Positions 1 to 7,893 of a stretch of DNA of 19,482 nucleotides are shown here, piece after piece. The position numbers and the translations under genes are program-made. This stretch comes from JANQGH01 sp039030175 (lineage in GTDB: Bacteria; Pseudomonadota; Alphaproteobacteria; DSM-16000; Inquilinaceae). Position 1 is the stretch's first letter. Each line of letters starts with the position of its first letter. The notes below the pieces were generated by a model. It searched no databases and was not told the DNA's origin. It saw nothing but the letters and a program-made list of their open reading frames with translations. Where the stretch lies: positions 1 to 19,482 of the forward strand of contig JBCCER010000075.1 in NCBI GenBank assembly GCA_039030175.1, in the 5' to 3' direction.

Positions 1-699
1 CAGCGGGCCGCGCAGCGTGTCACCTATCCGTTCCAGGGGCCAATCCTCTGACGGTTCGCCATCAATGGCAATGATGCGTCCGCCCGCGCGCATACCGGCC
101 CGGGCCGCGGGCCCCTCATCGAAGATTTCCCGAATCACGACAATTCCCGACGGCTCCAGGTCGAGCAGCATCCCTACGCCGCCATAGCCTTCACGCAATG
201 TGCGCTCCACGGTCGCTTGGTTCGGCGGGGCATACCTTGAATATTCGTCAAGGCCGTTAGTGGCGCCGTCAAAGACAGCTGTTAGCAGCGTCTCCAGGTC
301 GGCGTCCGCCAATTCCAAAGACGAAACGCGGCTTTGCTCCAAAGCCGCCAGCGTGACTGCGGCCCAGCCTCTGGCATCGTGCGGCTCAGGTGCTTCGTAG
401 GCCGCGATGGCCACATCACTCTTGAAAAGCGAGAGAACGTCGTCGCTCAGATCGGCTGAAATCGAAGGGTCCAGTTCACCGAGGCCGTTGATGCCATCCT
501 CGGCAACAGTTCCGAGATCGACCGACCGGACATAGAGGTTGTCAATCTGTTCGAAACCTACAAGCAGGGTGGCTGCGGCCAACTGCTCTGGCGGCGGCGT
601 GGAGCGCCCGCTTCGGAATTCGGTGTTGGTATTGGCGCAGGCCGCAAGCAACGCGGTGGCGCCAAGCAACAGCCAGATTCTGCGAATCCAAATTTGCAA
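1..699 (-). CDS. S41-family carboxyl-terminal processing protease, lipoprotein (N-terminal part only)
   Basis: Only the first 233 residues are in the window; the protease domain proper lies beyond the left edge. Residues 1-21 form a lipoprotein signal: basic WIRR, a hydrophobic run and lipobox L18-A-A-C21, so the mature protein is probably lipid-anchored at C21 on the periplasmic side. The motif DEYSRYAPP (151-159) matches the DPxSxYxPP signature that precedes the PDZ domain in S41 proteases. The PDZ domain (about 170-233) includes YGGVGM, the AARAGMRAGG helix and AIDGEP, and ends in the typical LRGP. The start is TTG at 699: the codon before it is a stop (TAA), and AGGAG lies about 6 nt upstream. 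The catalytic Ser/Lys cannot be seen, so activity is inferred from the family only. It follows rnr after 116 bp on the same strand and may share its transcript. Confidence 0.85.
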   Translation of the reverse strand, partial: MQIWIRRIWLLLGATALLAACANTNTEFRSGRSTPPPEQLAAATLLVGFEQIDNLYVRSVDLGTVAEDGINGLGELDPSISADLSDDVLSLFKSDVAIAAYEAPEPHDARGWAAVTLAALEQSRVSSLELADADLETLLTAVFDGATNGLDEYSRYAPPNQATVERTLREGYGGVGMLLDLEPSGIVVIREIFDEGPAARAGMRAGGRIIAIDGEPSEDWPLERIGDTLRGPL

Positions 700-815
700 T
701 TACGGCTCCTACCTAACAGATTTGGCGAATAGATTCCCGCCCATCAATTCGCACGCTATCACCATCGGAGGTAGAGCAATAGAGCGTGCAGTAAAGGCCG
801 TGCATCACTGTTGTG

Positions 816-3089
816 TCAGTGTCTTGAACGAGACTTACCGCGACCTGGCTTTGCCCTGGAGCGTCTCCTTCTTCTGCGGTCTGGGCCGGCTCTGGCTTTA
901 GGTGCAGGCATGTAAGACGGTATCGCACCATCGCCACTTTCGTCGCCTACGATCTTGAGCGCGGTGCTGCCGGTGACAGGGTCGGCCTCGGTCAACTTGA
1001 CTGTCACGGATGCCCCCAACTGATAGATCCGTCCCCAACGCCGGCCGATAAGGGATTGGCTGGGCTCGTCCACGTCATAATAGTCGTCCGGCAGGGTCGA
1101 GATAGGGACAAGGCCGTCGCCGCCGCTGTCGTCCAACCGGACGAAAAGCCCGAACCGGGTCACACTCGTGATCCGCCCCGTCAGTGTTTGGCCAACCTGC
1201 CGCGCAAGATAGGAGGCGACGTATCGGTCCGAAGCGTCCCGCTCTGCGGTGGCAGCGCGCCTTTCGGTCATTGTAATGTGATCGCCGATGGCTTCGATTT
1301 GGCTCAGCTCTTCATCCGAAGTGGCGCCGTCGCCAAGGCGAAGCGTGCGGATTAACGCACGATGTACCATCAAGTCCGCATAGCGGCGGATCGGGGAAGT
1401 GAAATGGACATAGGCCGGCAAGGCCAAACCAAAATGGCCGATATTGTCCGGCTGATAGACAGCTTGTGACTGCGCTCGCAGGATCATCGCAGATACCGTC
1501 TCGCTTTCGGGTTTCCCCGAGGCCTTGGCGAGGATCTGAGTGAACATTCGCGGTTGAGCCACTTGACCGAGGCTCAGCGAATAGCCGAGCGACTGCAAGA
1601 AATCCTTAAGCGCGATCAACCGGCTTCTGTCCGGCGCATCGTGAACGCGATAAAGGCCGGCGATTGAGCCATCCTGCAAGGCGCGGGCGGCCGCGACATT
1701 CGCGGTGATCATGAATTCTTCGATCAGCCGGTGGCTGTCCAACCGCTCTCGTTGCCGAATGGCAATGACACGTCCCGCATCATCTAGTTCAAACTGCCGT
1801 TCAGGGACTTCGAGATCCAATGTGCCTCGCTTGTCGCGCGCCTTGAGGAGGCAGCGGTAGGCGCCGTACAGCGGACCGATAATTCGATCCTTAAGTGGTC
1901 CGGTGAGGTCGTCGGTCTTCCCGTCAGCGGCTTTCTGTACTTGCTCATAGGTCAGTCGGGCGCCGGAGTGCATGAGGGCGCGGACAAAGCGGTGGTGGCG
2001 CAACTGGCCGTCGCGATCGATCGTGAGGTGCACGGCAATGCATGCTCTGTCTTCTCCAGGCACCAGCGAGCAAAGTCCGTTCGACAATGCCTCGGGCAGC
2101 ATCGGCACCACGCGGTCAGGGAAATAGCAGCTGTTGCCGCGCCTTTGCGCCTCGCGATCGAGCGGGCTGTCCGGGGGAACGTAAGCCGCCACATCGGCGA
2201 TCGCAACGATCAGGTGCCAGCCATTCGGATTGGCGGGGTCGGGATCTGTTTCAGCCCAAACCGCATCGTCGAAGTCTCGAGCGTCCGAGCCGTCGATAGT
2301 CACAAGAGGAACCGGTCGCAAGTCGACGAGGCCGTTCAGTGTTGGCGGCTCGGCGCCACTGGCTTGATTGCGTGCGGCCTCGGGAAACTCAGTCGGTATA
2401 TCGGCGGCGGCGATCGCGATTCGGCTGATCATCGCCGGGTCATCGGCACGACCCAGCACGGCTTCAATTGAGGCTTGCCTTGGACGTAAATGTCCTGAGG
2501 ACTGCAGCACGACGGTTACGAGATCTCCGTCACGGGCTTCCCGTTGTGCTGCCTTGCTGAGAGGTATTTCGCGATCTTTGCGCTTATCCGCGGGTGTCAC
2601 AGTTCCGCCGCCACCCGGGCGACCATGGAATGTGCCCACGATGCGGGTTACGGCCTGCCGTTCAAGTTTGCGGATGACTCGTGCTTCGTAGCCATTGCCT
2701 GCAACAGGGCTTAGCCGAGCAAGTACGCGTTGACCTGCAGCTAATCCTCCGACGGCCTTGCGGTCTTCGGCAAGACGAATTTTGGGAGGACGCTTGGTGC
2801 TCTCCCAACGTGCGGGCGCCAGCATGATTTCGCCGTCGTCGGCGATGCGGTCGACAATTAGGATGGCGACTGTTGGCAGGCTGTCATGTCCTGTCAGTCT
2901 TTCGCCGCCATGCTTCCTCAGAACGCCACGGTCGGCAAGCTCGCGCAGCAAGGAGGCTAGTTTCGGTCGGTCACTTCCCGAGATCCGAAAGGCGCGCGCG
3001 ATCTCACGCTTTCCTACCGGTTGATCGCTTTGCTCGATGAAGTCCGCGACCTGTTTTTTGGTCGGGAAGGGGGTCTTTTTGGCCGCCAA
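816..3089 (-). CDS. rnr: Ribonuclease R, 3'-5' exoribonuclease
   Basis: A 757-residue RNase II/RNB-family exoribonuclease that degrades structured RNA from the 3' end in the cytoplasm. Domains in order: an N-terminal winged-helix-like segment (about 10-65), cold-shock-like OB domains (about 75-215), the RNB catalytic domain (about 255-595) with TIDGSDARDFDDAV at 264-277 providing the metal-binding aspartates, and a C-terminal S1 domain (about 634-714). The tail (735-757) is very basic with a run of six arginines, as is common in RNase R and likely to bind RNA. Length fits the family. The start is an unusual TTG at 3089, 7 nt after the topA stop, with GGAG about 12 nt upstream; no ATG or GTG fits nearby. 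The tight spacing suggests co-transcription with topA. Confidence 0.96.
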   Translation of the reverse strand: MAAKKTPFPTKKQVADFIEQSDQPVGKREIARAFRISGSDRPKLASLLRELADRGVLRKHGGERLTGHDSLPTVAILIVDRIADDGEIMLAPARWESTKRPPKIRLAEDRKAVGGLAAGQRVLARLSPVAGNGYEARVIRKLERQAVTRIVGTFHGRPGGGGTVTPADKRKDREIPLSKAAQREARDGDLVTVVLQSSGHLRPRQASIEAVLGRADDPAMISRIAIAAADIPTEFPEAARNQASGAEPPTLNGLVDLRPVPLVTIDGSDARDFDDAVWAETDPDPANPNGWHLIVAIADVAAYVPPDSPLDREAQRRGNSCYFPDRVVPMLPEALSNGLCSLVPGEDRACIAVHLTIDRDGQLRHHRFVRALMHSGARLTYEQVQKAADGKTDDLTGPLKDRIIGPLYGAYRCLLKARDKRGTLDLEVPERQFELDDAGRVIAIRQRERLDSHRLIEEFMITANVAAARALQDGSIAGLYRVHDAPDRSRLIALKDFLQSLGYSLSLGQVAQPRMFTQILAKASGKPESETVSAMILRAQSQAVYQPDNIGHFGLALPAYVHFTSPIRRYADLMVHRALIRTLRLGDGATSDEELSQIEAIGDHITMTERRAATAERDASDRYVASYLARQVGQTLTGRITSVTRFGLFVRLDDSGGDGLVPISTLPDDYYDVDEPSQSLIGRRWGRIYQLGASVTVKLTEADPVTGSTALKIVGDESGDGAIPSYMPAPKARAGPDRRRRRRSRAKPGRGKSRSRH

Positions 3090-3096
3090 GGGACGG

Positions 3097-5742
3097 TTAA
3101 TCTCCCTGGGCCGCCCGTGGCGCCGACTTTTTCGCCGATTTTCGCGAAGACTTCTTGGTCGTGGATTTGGCGCTAGTCTTCCTGGTCGACTTCCCTTTGC
3201 CAGACTTCGCAGCCTTTGCAGCCAACAGTTCCACTGCCTGCTCCAAAGTAACGCTGTCGACCTCGGTACCCTTGGGAAGCGACGCCATTACACGCTGTTT
3301 GCCTTGGCGAACATAGGGACCGTAGCGGCCGTCATAGATCATGACCGGCTGCGCGTCGCCATCGGGTGTCCCAAGATCGCGAAGCGGCTTGCTGCTATTG
3401 GCGCCAGGCCTCGCGCTTGCGATCAACTCGACGGCTCGGTTCATGCCCACTGTCAGCACGTCGTCGCCGGCTGGCAGAGATTTATAGGCGCCGTCATGGC
3501 GCAGATAGGGCCCGTAGCGACCAATTCCCGCGGATATGGTCTTGCCGGATTCAGGATGCTGACCGACTGTCCGAGGTAATCCAAGCAGCTTCAGAACGGT
3601 TTGGAGGTCCACATCGGCGGGCTCATAGCCCTTAGGCAATGAGACGCGTTTGGGCTTTTCTTTGCCGGTGTCGCTGTCTTCATCAGCAGGCCCCAATTGG
3701 CCGTAATAGCCGAACGGCCCCTTGCGTACGGTCACCGGTAGGCCGGTTTCTGGATCATCGCCCAGGAGGCGTGGGAAAACGACGGTTCCATTGACACCAT
3801 CGGCCGTAGGCACCTCTAACGGTCTGGTGTAGCGGCATTCGGGATAGTTCGAGCAGCCGATAAACGCGCCCGTACGGCTCAGCTTCAGGCCCAGCCGACC
3901 GGTGCCGCAACTGGGGCACAGGCGAGGGTCGGCACCTTCCTCGACAGGCCGGAAAAAGTGCGGGCCCAATTCTTCGTCCAAGGCATCAATCACCTGGGTG
4001 ATGGTCAGATCCTTGGTTTCGTCGACGGCATGCGAAAAGGCTTGCCAGAAGTCCCGGAGCACCGCCTGCCAGTCAGCCCGCCCGCCGGAGATGTCGTCGA
4101 GCTGGGTCTCCAGTTTGGCCGTGAAATCATACTCGACATAGCGACCGAAAAAGCTGGTGAGGAAGGTGGTGACAAGCCGGCCTCGGTCCTCCGGGACGAA
4201 ACGTTTGGCGTCCAGGCGGACATAGTCGCGATCCTGCAAGACCTGCAAGATGGAGGCGTACGTAGAGGGCCTGCCAATGCCCAGCTCTTCCATACGCTTC
4301 ACCAAGCTAGCCTCGCTATAGCGGGGCGGCGGCTGGGTGAAATGCTGCTCGGGCTTGATCTCGCGACGGCCAAGGCGGTCCTTTTCCGCCATGGCAGGAA
4401 GGCGAGCGTCCTTCTTGTCGGATGCTTGATCTTGGGTGTCGTCGCGACCTTCCTCGTAGACCCGGAGGAAGCCATCGAAGGTCACAATGGAACCTGTCGC
4501 GCGCAGCACCGCCCGATTGTCGGCATCGCCGATATCGACAGCCACTTGATCGAGCAAAGCGCTCTCCATCTGGCAAGCAAGCGTCCGCTTCCAAATTAGC
4601 TCATAGAGCCGCAACTCCTCGCGGCTGAGCGCTTTGGCGACGTCTCGCGGATGTCGCTTTGGATCCGTGGGACGGATGGCTTCGTGCGCTTCCTGGGCGT
4701 TCTTAGCTTTCGTTTTGTAGGCGCGCGGCTGATCGGGAACGTAGGTATTGCCGAAGGCTGCTCCAATTGCTTGACGTGTCTGCGCGACCGCCTCGCCTGC
4801 AAGCTGCGTGCCGTCCGTCCGCATATAAGTGATTAGGCCAACTGTCTCGCCATCGAGATCGACCCCCTCATAAAGGCGCTGAGCAGTGCGCATGGTTTGC
4901 GATGCGCCCATACCGAGCTTGCGTGAGGCTTCCTGCTGTAGGGTCGAGGTCGTGAAGGGCGGCGAGGGGTGTCGGCGTACCTGCTTACGCTCGACTGAGA
5001 GGACCGACAGGTCCAGCTTGGATAGGACCTCCGCTGCCTCTTTTGCATCTGCTTCGTTGGCAAGATCGAACTTTCCAAGCTTCTTGCCGTTTAGATGCGT
5101 GAGGCGGGCTGTGAACTCTGCACCCGCCGGCGTTGTCAGGACCGCTTCAATCGTCCAGTACTCACGCGGGACGAAATCCTCGATCTCGGACTCGCGCTCG
5201 CAGATCAGCCGCAAGGCAACGGATTGCACCCGGCCGGCGGACCGAGAGCCCGGAAGTTTTCGCCACAGCACCGGCGATAGGGTGAAGCCGACGAGGTAGT
5301 CGAGTGCGCGCCGGGCCAAATAAGCTTGGATTAGGGCATTGTCGAGCGCGCGCGGTTGCGCGATCGCATCCAGGACGGCGCTTTTCGTGATCTCGTGAAA
5401 GGTCACGCGCTCGAACGGGAGATCCTTGAGGCCGCGTCGCCCCTTTAAGACTTCCTGGACGTGCCAGGAAATCGCTTCGCCCTCGCGGTCCGGGTCGGTC
5501 GCCAGATAGACGATATCCGCTTCGCGCGCCGCCTTGGTTAGCTCGTCGATGGTTTTCTTCGAGCGCGACCCAAGCTCCCAGTCCATGGCAAACCCTTCGT
5601 CGGGACGCACGGAGCCATCCTTGGCCGGCAGGTCGCGCACATGGCCATAGCTGGCGAGGACCGTATAGTCCTGGCCGAGATACTTGTTGATGGTCTTGGC
5701 CTTCGCCGGCGACTCAACAATAACCAAATGGTGTCCGGACAC
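3097..5742 (-). CDS. topA: DNA topoisomerase I (type IA)
   Basis: An 881-residue type IA topoisomerase that relaxes negative supercoils through a 5'-phosphotyrosyl intermediate. The TOPRIM domain starts almost at residue 1 with HLVIVESPAKAK (Glu at 10) and holds DPDREGE (83-89). The active-site Tyr is Y306 in GLITYMRTDGT. One C4 zinc finger follows, with Cys at 609, 612, 630 and 636. Three topoisomerase C-terminal repeats come next, marked by GPFGYYGQ, GRYGPYLR and GRYGPYVR. The tail (about 845-881) is rich in Lys and Ser. I chose the GTG start at 5742 because GGAG sits 5 nt upstream and homology begins just after it. The frame stays open to 5886, but that extension would overlap the end of dprA and looks non-coding. 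It lies 44 bp after dprA and 7 bp before rnr. Confidence 0.97.
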   Translation of the reverse strand: MSGHHLVIVESPAKAKTINKYLGQDYTVLASYGHVRDLPAKDGSVRPDEGFAMDWELGSRSKKTIDELTKAAREADIVYLATDPDREGEAISWHVQEVLKGRRGLKDLPFERVTFHEITKSAVLDAIAQPRALDNALIQAYLARRALDYLVGFTLSPVLWRKLPGSRSAGRVQSVALRLICERESEIEDFVPREYWTIEAVLTTPAGAEFTARLTHLNGKKLGKFDLANEADAKEAAEVLSKLDLSVLSVERKQVRRHPSPPFTTSTLQQEASRKLGMGASQTMRTAQRLYEGVDLDGETVGLITYMRTDGTQLAGEAVAQTRQAIGAAFGNTYVPDQPRAYKTKAKNAQEAHEAIRPTDPKRHPRDVAKALSREELRLYELIWKRTLACQMESALLDQVAVDIGDADNRAVLRATGSIVTFDGFLRVYEEGRDDTQDQASDKKDARLPAMAEKDRLGRREIKPEQHFTQPPPRYSEASLVKRMEELGIGRPSTYASILQVLQDRDYVRLDAKRFVPEDRGRLVTTFLTSFFGRYVEYDFTAKLETQLDDISGGRADWQAVLRDFWQAFSHAVDETKDLTITQVIDALDEELGPHFFRPVEEGADPRLCPSCGTGRLGLKLSRTGAFIGCSNYPECRYTRPLEVPTADGVNGTVVFPRLLGDDPETGLPVTVRKGPFGYYGQLGPADEDSDTGKEKPKRVSLPKGYEPADVDLQTVLKLLGLPRTVGQHPESGKTISAGIGRYGPYLRHDGAYKSLPAGDDVLTVGMNRAVELIASARPGANSSKPLRDLGTPDGDAQPVMIYDGRYGPYVRQGKQRVMASLPKGTEVDSVTLEQAVELLAAKAAKSGKGKSTRKTSAKSTTKKSSRKSAKKSAPRAAQGD

Positions 5743-5786
5743 GGGCACTCCGTCGCTTACACGAAGGGATGGGGCTACAACACCCC

Positions 5787-6902
5787 TTAGATCAGGCTTA
5801 TTCGGCTGCCTGGCTGGCGTGCGATCTTGCCTGCCAACTCCAGTTCCAACAAAACCGTCTGCACCACTGATGCAGACAATTGGCAATCTCGGATCAGTTC
5901 GTCAACCGGGGTTGGCGTTGGCGACAGACTTTCTTCTATCTGCGCGCGCGCGCTTGCTAGCTCTCCCTGACTTGGTTGATCGTTGCTTTCCGGCGGGTCG
6001 CGGCGCTCATCCTGCACGCGTGAGGAAACGGGCCTAACGGCCTCTAATTCCTCCAAAATATCATCTACCGACTGAACCAATGCGGCGCCGTTGCGGATGA
6101 GACGATTGGTGCCGTGATTGCGCGGGTCGAGTGGAGATCCCGGCACCGCAAAAACTTCTCGCCCTTGCTCACCCGCTAAGCGTGCCGTGATCAACGAACC
6201 GGATCGCGAGGCTGCCTCGACCACCACGACACCACGTGCGAGCCCCGAAATCAGTCGATTGCGGCGCGGAAAATGCCGTCCAGTGGGTTTGGTGCCTGGC
6301 GGGCACTCCGTTACGACGACACCTCGCTCGGCAATCGCTGCCTGCAGATCGCCGTGTTCCGGCGGATAGATGATGTCGATCCCGCCGGCAACGCAGGCGA
6401 TTGTGCCGGTAGCGAGAGCGCCGCGATGGGCGGCACCGTCAATACCGCGCGCTAGTCCCGAGACCACGATCCATCCGGCACTGCCCAATTCAGCCGCCCA
6501 TTGCTCGGCGAGGCGTTTGGCGCTCGCCGAAGCATTGCGGGCGCCGACCATCGCAATGATCGGTTGATGGAGCAGGTCGATCTGTCCCTGAATGCACAAG
6601 GTGGGCGGCGCATCTTCGATCGCCGCCAAAGCCTGCGGGTAGTCATCTTCGCCGTAAACGATCAGCTTTGCCCCGAGACCGTTGATCCTTGCCAACTCAG
6701 CCTCCGCCACCGAAGGCGGAATAACAGTGAGCTTGCGAGCGCCGGTTTGCGCCAATGAGGGCAACGCTTCTAGCGCAGCTGTGGCCGATCCATATCGCGA
6801 CAAGAGGGCACGGAATGTAAGGGGGCCGACCTTTGGCGTTCGAGCAAGGCGCAGGCGGCTCTGACGTTCCACCTGATCAAGGCGTTGCGGCGGGGCATTC
6901 AT
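5787..6902 (-). CDS. dprA: DNA processing protein DprA (DNA-protecting, RecA loader)
   Basis: A 371-residue DprA/Smf protein. In transformable bacteria DprA binds incoming single-stranded DNA and loads RecA; its role in non-competent alphaproteobacteria is unclear. An N-terminal SAM-like helical segment (about 10-60) contains KVGPLTFRALL. The Rossmann-like core (about 80-285) shows MVGARNAS (118-125), VVSGLARGIDGAAH (146-159), HFPRRNRLISGL and the RSGSLITARLA and VPGSPLDPRNHGTN motifs. A variable Ser/Pro-rich linker leads to a C-terminal winged helix (DML1-like) ending at 371. The frame is open upstream to a TTG at 6965, with another ATG at 6929. I prefer the ATG at 6902 because similarity to the family starts just after it and GAGAAAG precedes it by about 9 nt. 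It heads the dprA-topA-rnr run and is divergent from the lipoprotein gene. Confidence 0.94.
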   Translation of the reverse strand: MNAPPQRLDQVERQSRLRLARTPKVGPLTFRALLSRYGSATAALEALPSLAQTGARKLTVIPPSVAEAELARINGLGAKLIVYGEDDYPQALAAIEDAPPTLCIQGQIDLLHQPIIAMVGARNASASAKRLAEQWAAELGSAGWIVVSGLARGIDGAAHRGALATGTIACVAGGIDIIYPPEHGDLQAAIAERGVVVTECPPGTKPTGRHFPRRNRLISGLARGVVVVEAASRSGSLITARLAGEQGREVFAVPGSPLDPRNHGTNRLIRNGAALVQSVDDILEELEAVRPVSSRVQDERRDPPESNDQPSQGELASARAQIEESLSPTPTPVDELIRDCQLSASVVQTVLLELELAGKIARQPGSRISLI

Positions 6903-6990
6903 GGCGGCGATCTTTCTCGCGAAACCCATTTCGGTCAATGTCCACCAATCGTCCACCCGGCGCAAAGTCCAAAATCCGCCTTATTCATCG

Positions 6991-7010
6991 GCGCTGATAG
7001 CGCGCTGACA
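6991..7010. repeat. Direct repeat with 11-bp period, possible regulator site
   Basis: GCGCTGATA (6991-6999) recurs as GCGCTGACA (7002-7010), eight of nine bases identical and 11 bp apart, about one helical turn. It lies in the intergenic region between dprA and the OmpA-like lipoprotein gene, just upstream of a possible -35 box at 7013. Response regulators often bind such repeats, but the role here is inference. Confidence 0.3.
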
Positions 7011-7012
7011 GG

Positions 7013-7041
7013 TTGCAGACTTGTTTAACGGTTGATACACG
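7013..7041 (+). promoter_or_regulatory. Possible promoter of the OmpA-like lipoprotein gene
   Basis: A -35-like TTGCAG (7013-7018) and a weak -10-like TACACG (7036-7041) are separated by 17 nt, about 100 bp upstream of the lipoprotein start. The -10 match is poor, so this is only the best candidate I can see. Confidence 0.25.
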
Positions 7042-7042
7042 A

Positions 7043-7085
7043 TGGTCATGAGAGGGTGGGTATGACCGATGTCACATGCCTGTGA
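7043..7085 (+). promoter_or_regulatory. Two small inverted repeats in the lipoprotein leader
   Basis: GGTCAT (7044-7049) pairs with ATGACC (7062-7067) across a 12-nt loop, with one further G-T pair at the base. Directly after it, TCACA (7072-7076) pairs with TGTGA (7081-7085) across 4 nt. Both lie between the candidate promoter and the ribosome binding site. They could be short leader hairpins or protein-binding dyads; either arm set is short enough to arise by chance. Confidence 0.25.
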
Positions 7086-7137
7086 TGGGCAGGTTGGTAT
7101 GGGTAGCGTCTCACAAGAATTCGAAAAGGGGATCGAG

Positions 7138-7779
7138 ATGATCAAGAAGATTGCTGTTGTCGCGTTGGCTGGCACGGTGTTGGCGGGATGTCAGGGCGGG
7201 GGCCTTGGCGGCCTTGGCAATACGGGGACCGGAGCCTTGTTGGGAGCTGGCGCAGGCGCCGCCCTGGGTACGCTTGCCGGCGGCAATGATACACGCAACG
7301 CCTTGATTGGCGCCGGTATCGGTGCGTTGGCCGGCGGTGCTGTCGGCTACTATATGGACCAGCAGGAAGCGGCCCTACAGGCCGACCTGGCTGCCTCGGG
7401 CGCGGCTGTTACACGACAGGGCGACAACCTGCTCGTTTCCCTTCCGGCGGGTGTGACTTTCGCTACCGACTCCTACGACATTAAGCCGGAATTCTACGGC
7501 CCGCTGACCAACGTTGCCCAGACTTTGCGCGAATACCAATCGTCGATCGTCAACGTGATGGGCCACACCGACAACACCGGATCGGCAGCATACAACCAGA
7601 CGCTGTCAGAACAGCGTGCGCAGGCGGTTGCGAACTTCCTGATCCAACAGGGCGTGAATCCCGCGCGGGTCTATTCGCAAGGCTTTGGTCTGACGCGTCC
7701 GGTTGCCGATAACAGCACAGCGGCTGGTCGAGCGGCCAACCGCCGTGTTGAGATCGAGATTATTCCGTTCACGGAATAG
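7138..7779 (+). CDS. Glycine-zipper/OmpA-domain lipoprotein (YiaD-like)
   Basis: A 213-residue envelope lipoprotein. Residues 1-18 are a signal with lipobox L15-A-G-C18. A glycine-rich region (about 20-72) with GALLGAGAGAALG and ALIGAGIGALAGGAVG is a glycine-zipper membrane segment. The OmpA C-terminal peptidoglycan-binding domain covers about 96-210, with GHTDNTG at 142-148 and NRRVEIEI at 201-208. D145 and R160 (in TLSEQR) have the 15-residue spacing of the diaminopimelate-binding Asp/Arg pair in OmpA. It probably links the outer membrane to the wall. The start at 7138 is preferred over an upstream in-frame start at 7069 because it gives a proper lipoprotein signal and AAGGGG lies about 6 nt before it. 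It is monocistronic, with its own terminator, in an otherwise minus-strand stretch. Confidence 0.93.
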   Translation: MIKKIAVVALAGTVLAGCQGGGLGGLGNTGTGALLGAGAGAALGTLAGGNDTRNALIGAGIGALAGGAVGYYMDQQEAALQADLAASGAAVTRQGDNLLVSLPAGVTFATDSYDIKPEFYGPLTNVAQTLREYQSSIVNVMGHTDNTGSAAYNQTLSEQRAQAVANFLIQQGVNPARVYSQGFGLTRPVADNSTAAGRAANRRVEIEIIPFTE

Positions 7780-7804
7780 CGTCGTCGCATAGGTTGCTTT
7801 GCTC

Positions 7805-7837
7805 AGGGGGCGTCCTATCGGGCGCCTCCTTTTGTTT
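7805..7837 (+). terminator. Intrinsic terminator of the OmpA-like lipoprotein gene
   Basis: An 11-bp stem (7805-7815 with 7820-7830, two G-T pairs) closes a TATC tetraloop. It runs straight into TTTTGTTT. It lies 25 bp after the stop codon of the lipoprotein gene. There is no T-run on the other strand, so it acts in the plus direction only. Confidence 0.88.
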
Positions 7838-7840
7838 AAT

Positions 7841-7890
7841 GACAGAATTCTGAATGTCGTTCTGTCGGCGCATCGTTACGTGCCGGACAG
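7841..7890. repeat. Overlapping inverted repeats between convergent genes
   Basis: GACAGAA (7841-7847) pairs with TTCTGTC (7860-7866). The same right arm, as CTGTCGGC (7862-7869), can instead pair with GCCGGACAG (7882-7890), leaving one bulge. This lies just beyond the end of the GMC dehydrogenase gene, where the long pyrB-led minus-strand run must end. Neither hairpin is followed by a T-run on the minus strand, so it is not a standard intrinsic terminator. Confidence 0.35.
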
Positions 7891-7893
7891 TGG

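Noticed and set aside
713..805. Short Cys-containing 30-codon frame on the minus strand between rnr and the S41 gene
   Set aside because: It has no recognisable ribosome binding site and no family resemblance, and is short enough to occur by chance. It is worth noting only because its stop lies 13 bp before the S41 start.
806..821. CACTG/CAGTG inverted repeat spanning the rnr stop codon
   Set aside because: Five-base-pair arms without a T-tract; likely chance.
5743..5886. 48-codon upstream extension of topA
   Set aside because: It would overlap the end of dprA and adds residues unlike any topoisomerase N-terminus; the GTG at 5742 has a good ribosome binding site and places TOPRIM at the start.
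6903..6965. 21-codon upstream extension of dprA to a TTG
   Set aside because: It lacks a clear ribosome binding site and family similarity. It is not impossible, but the ATG at 6902 fits better.
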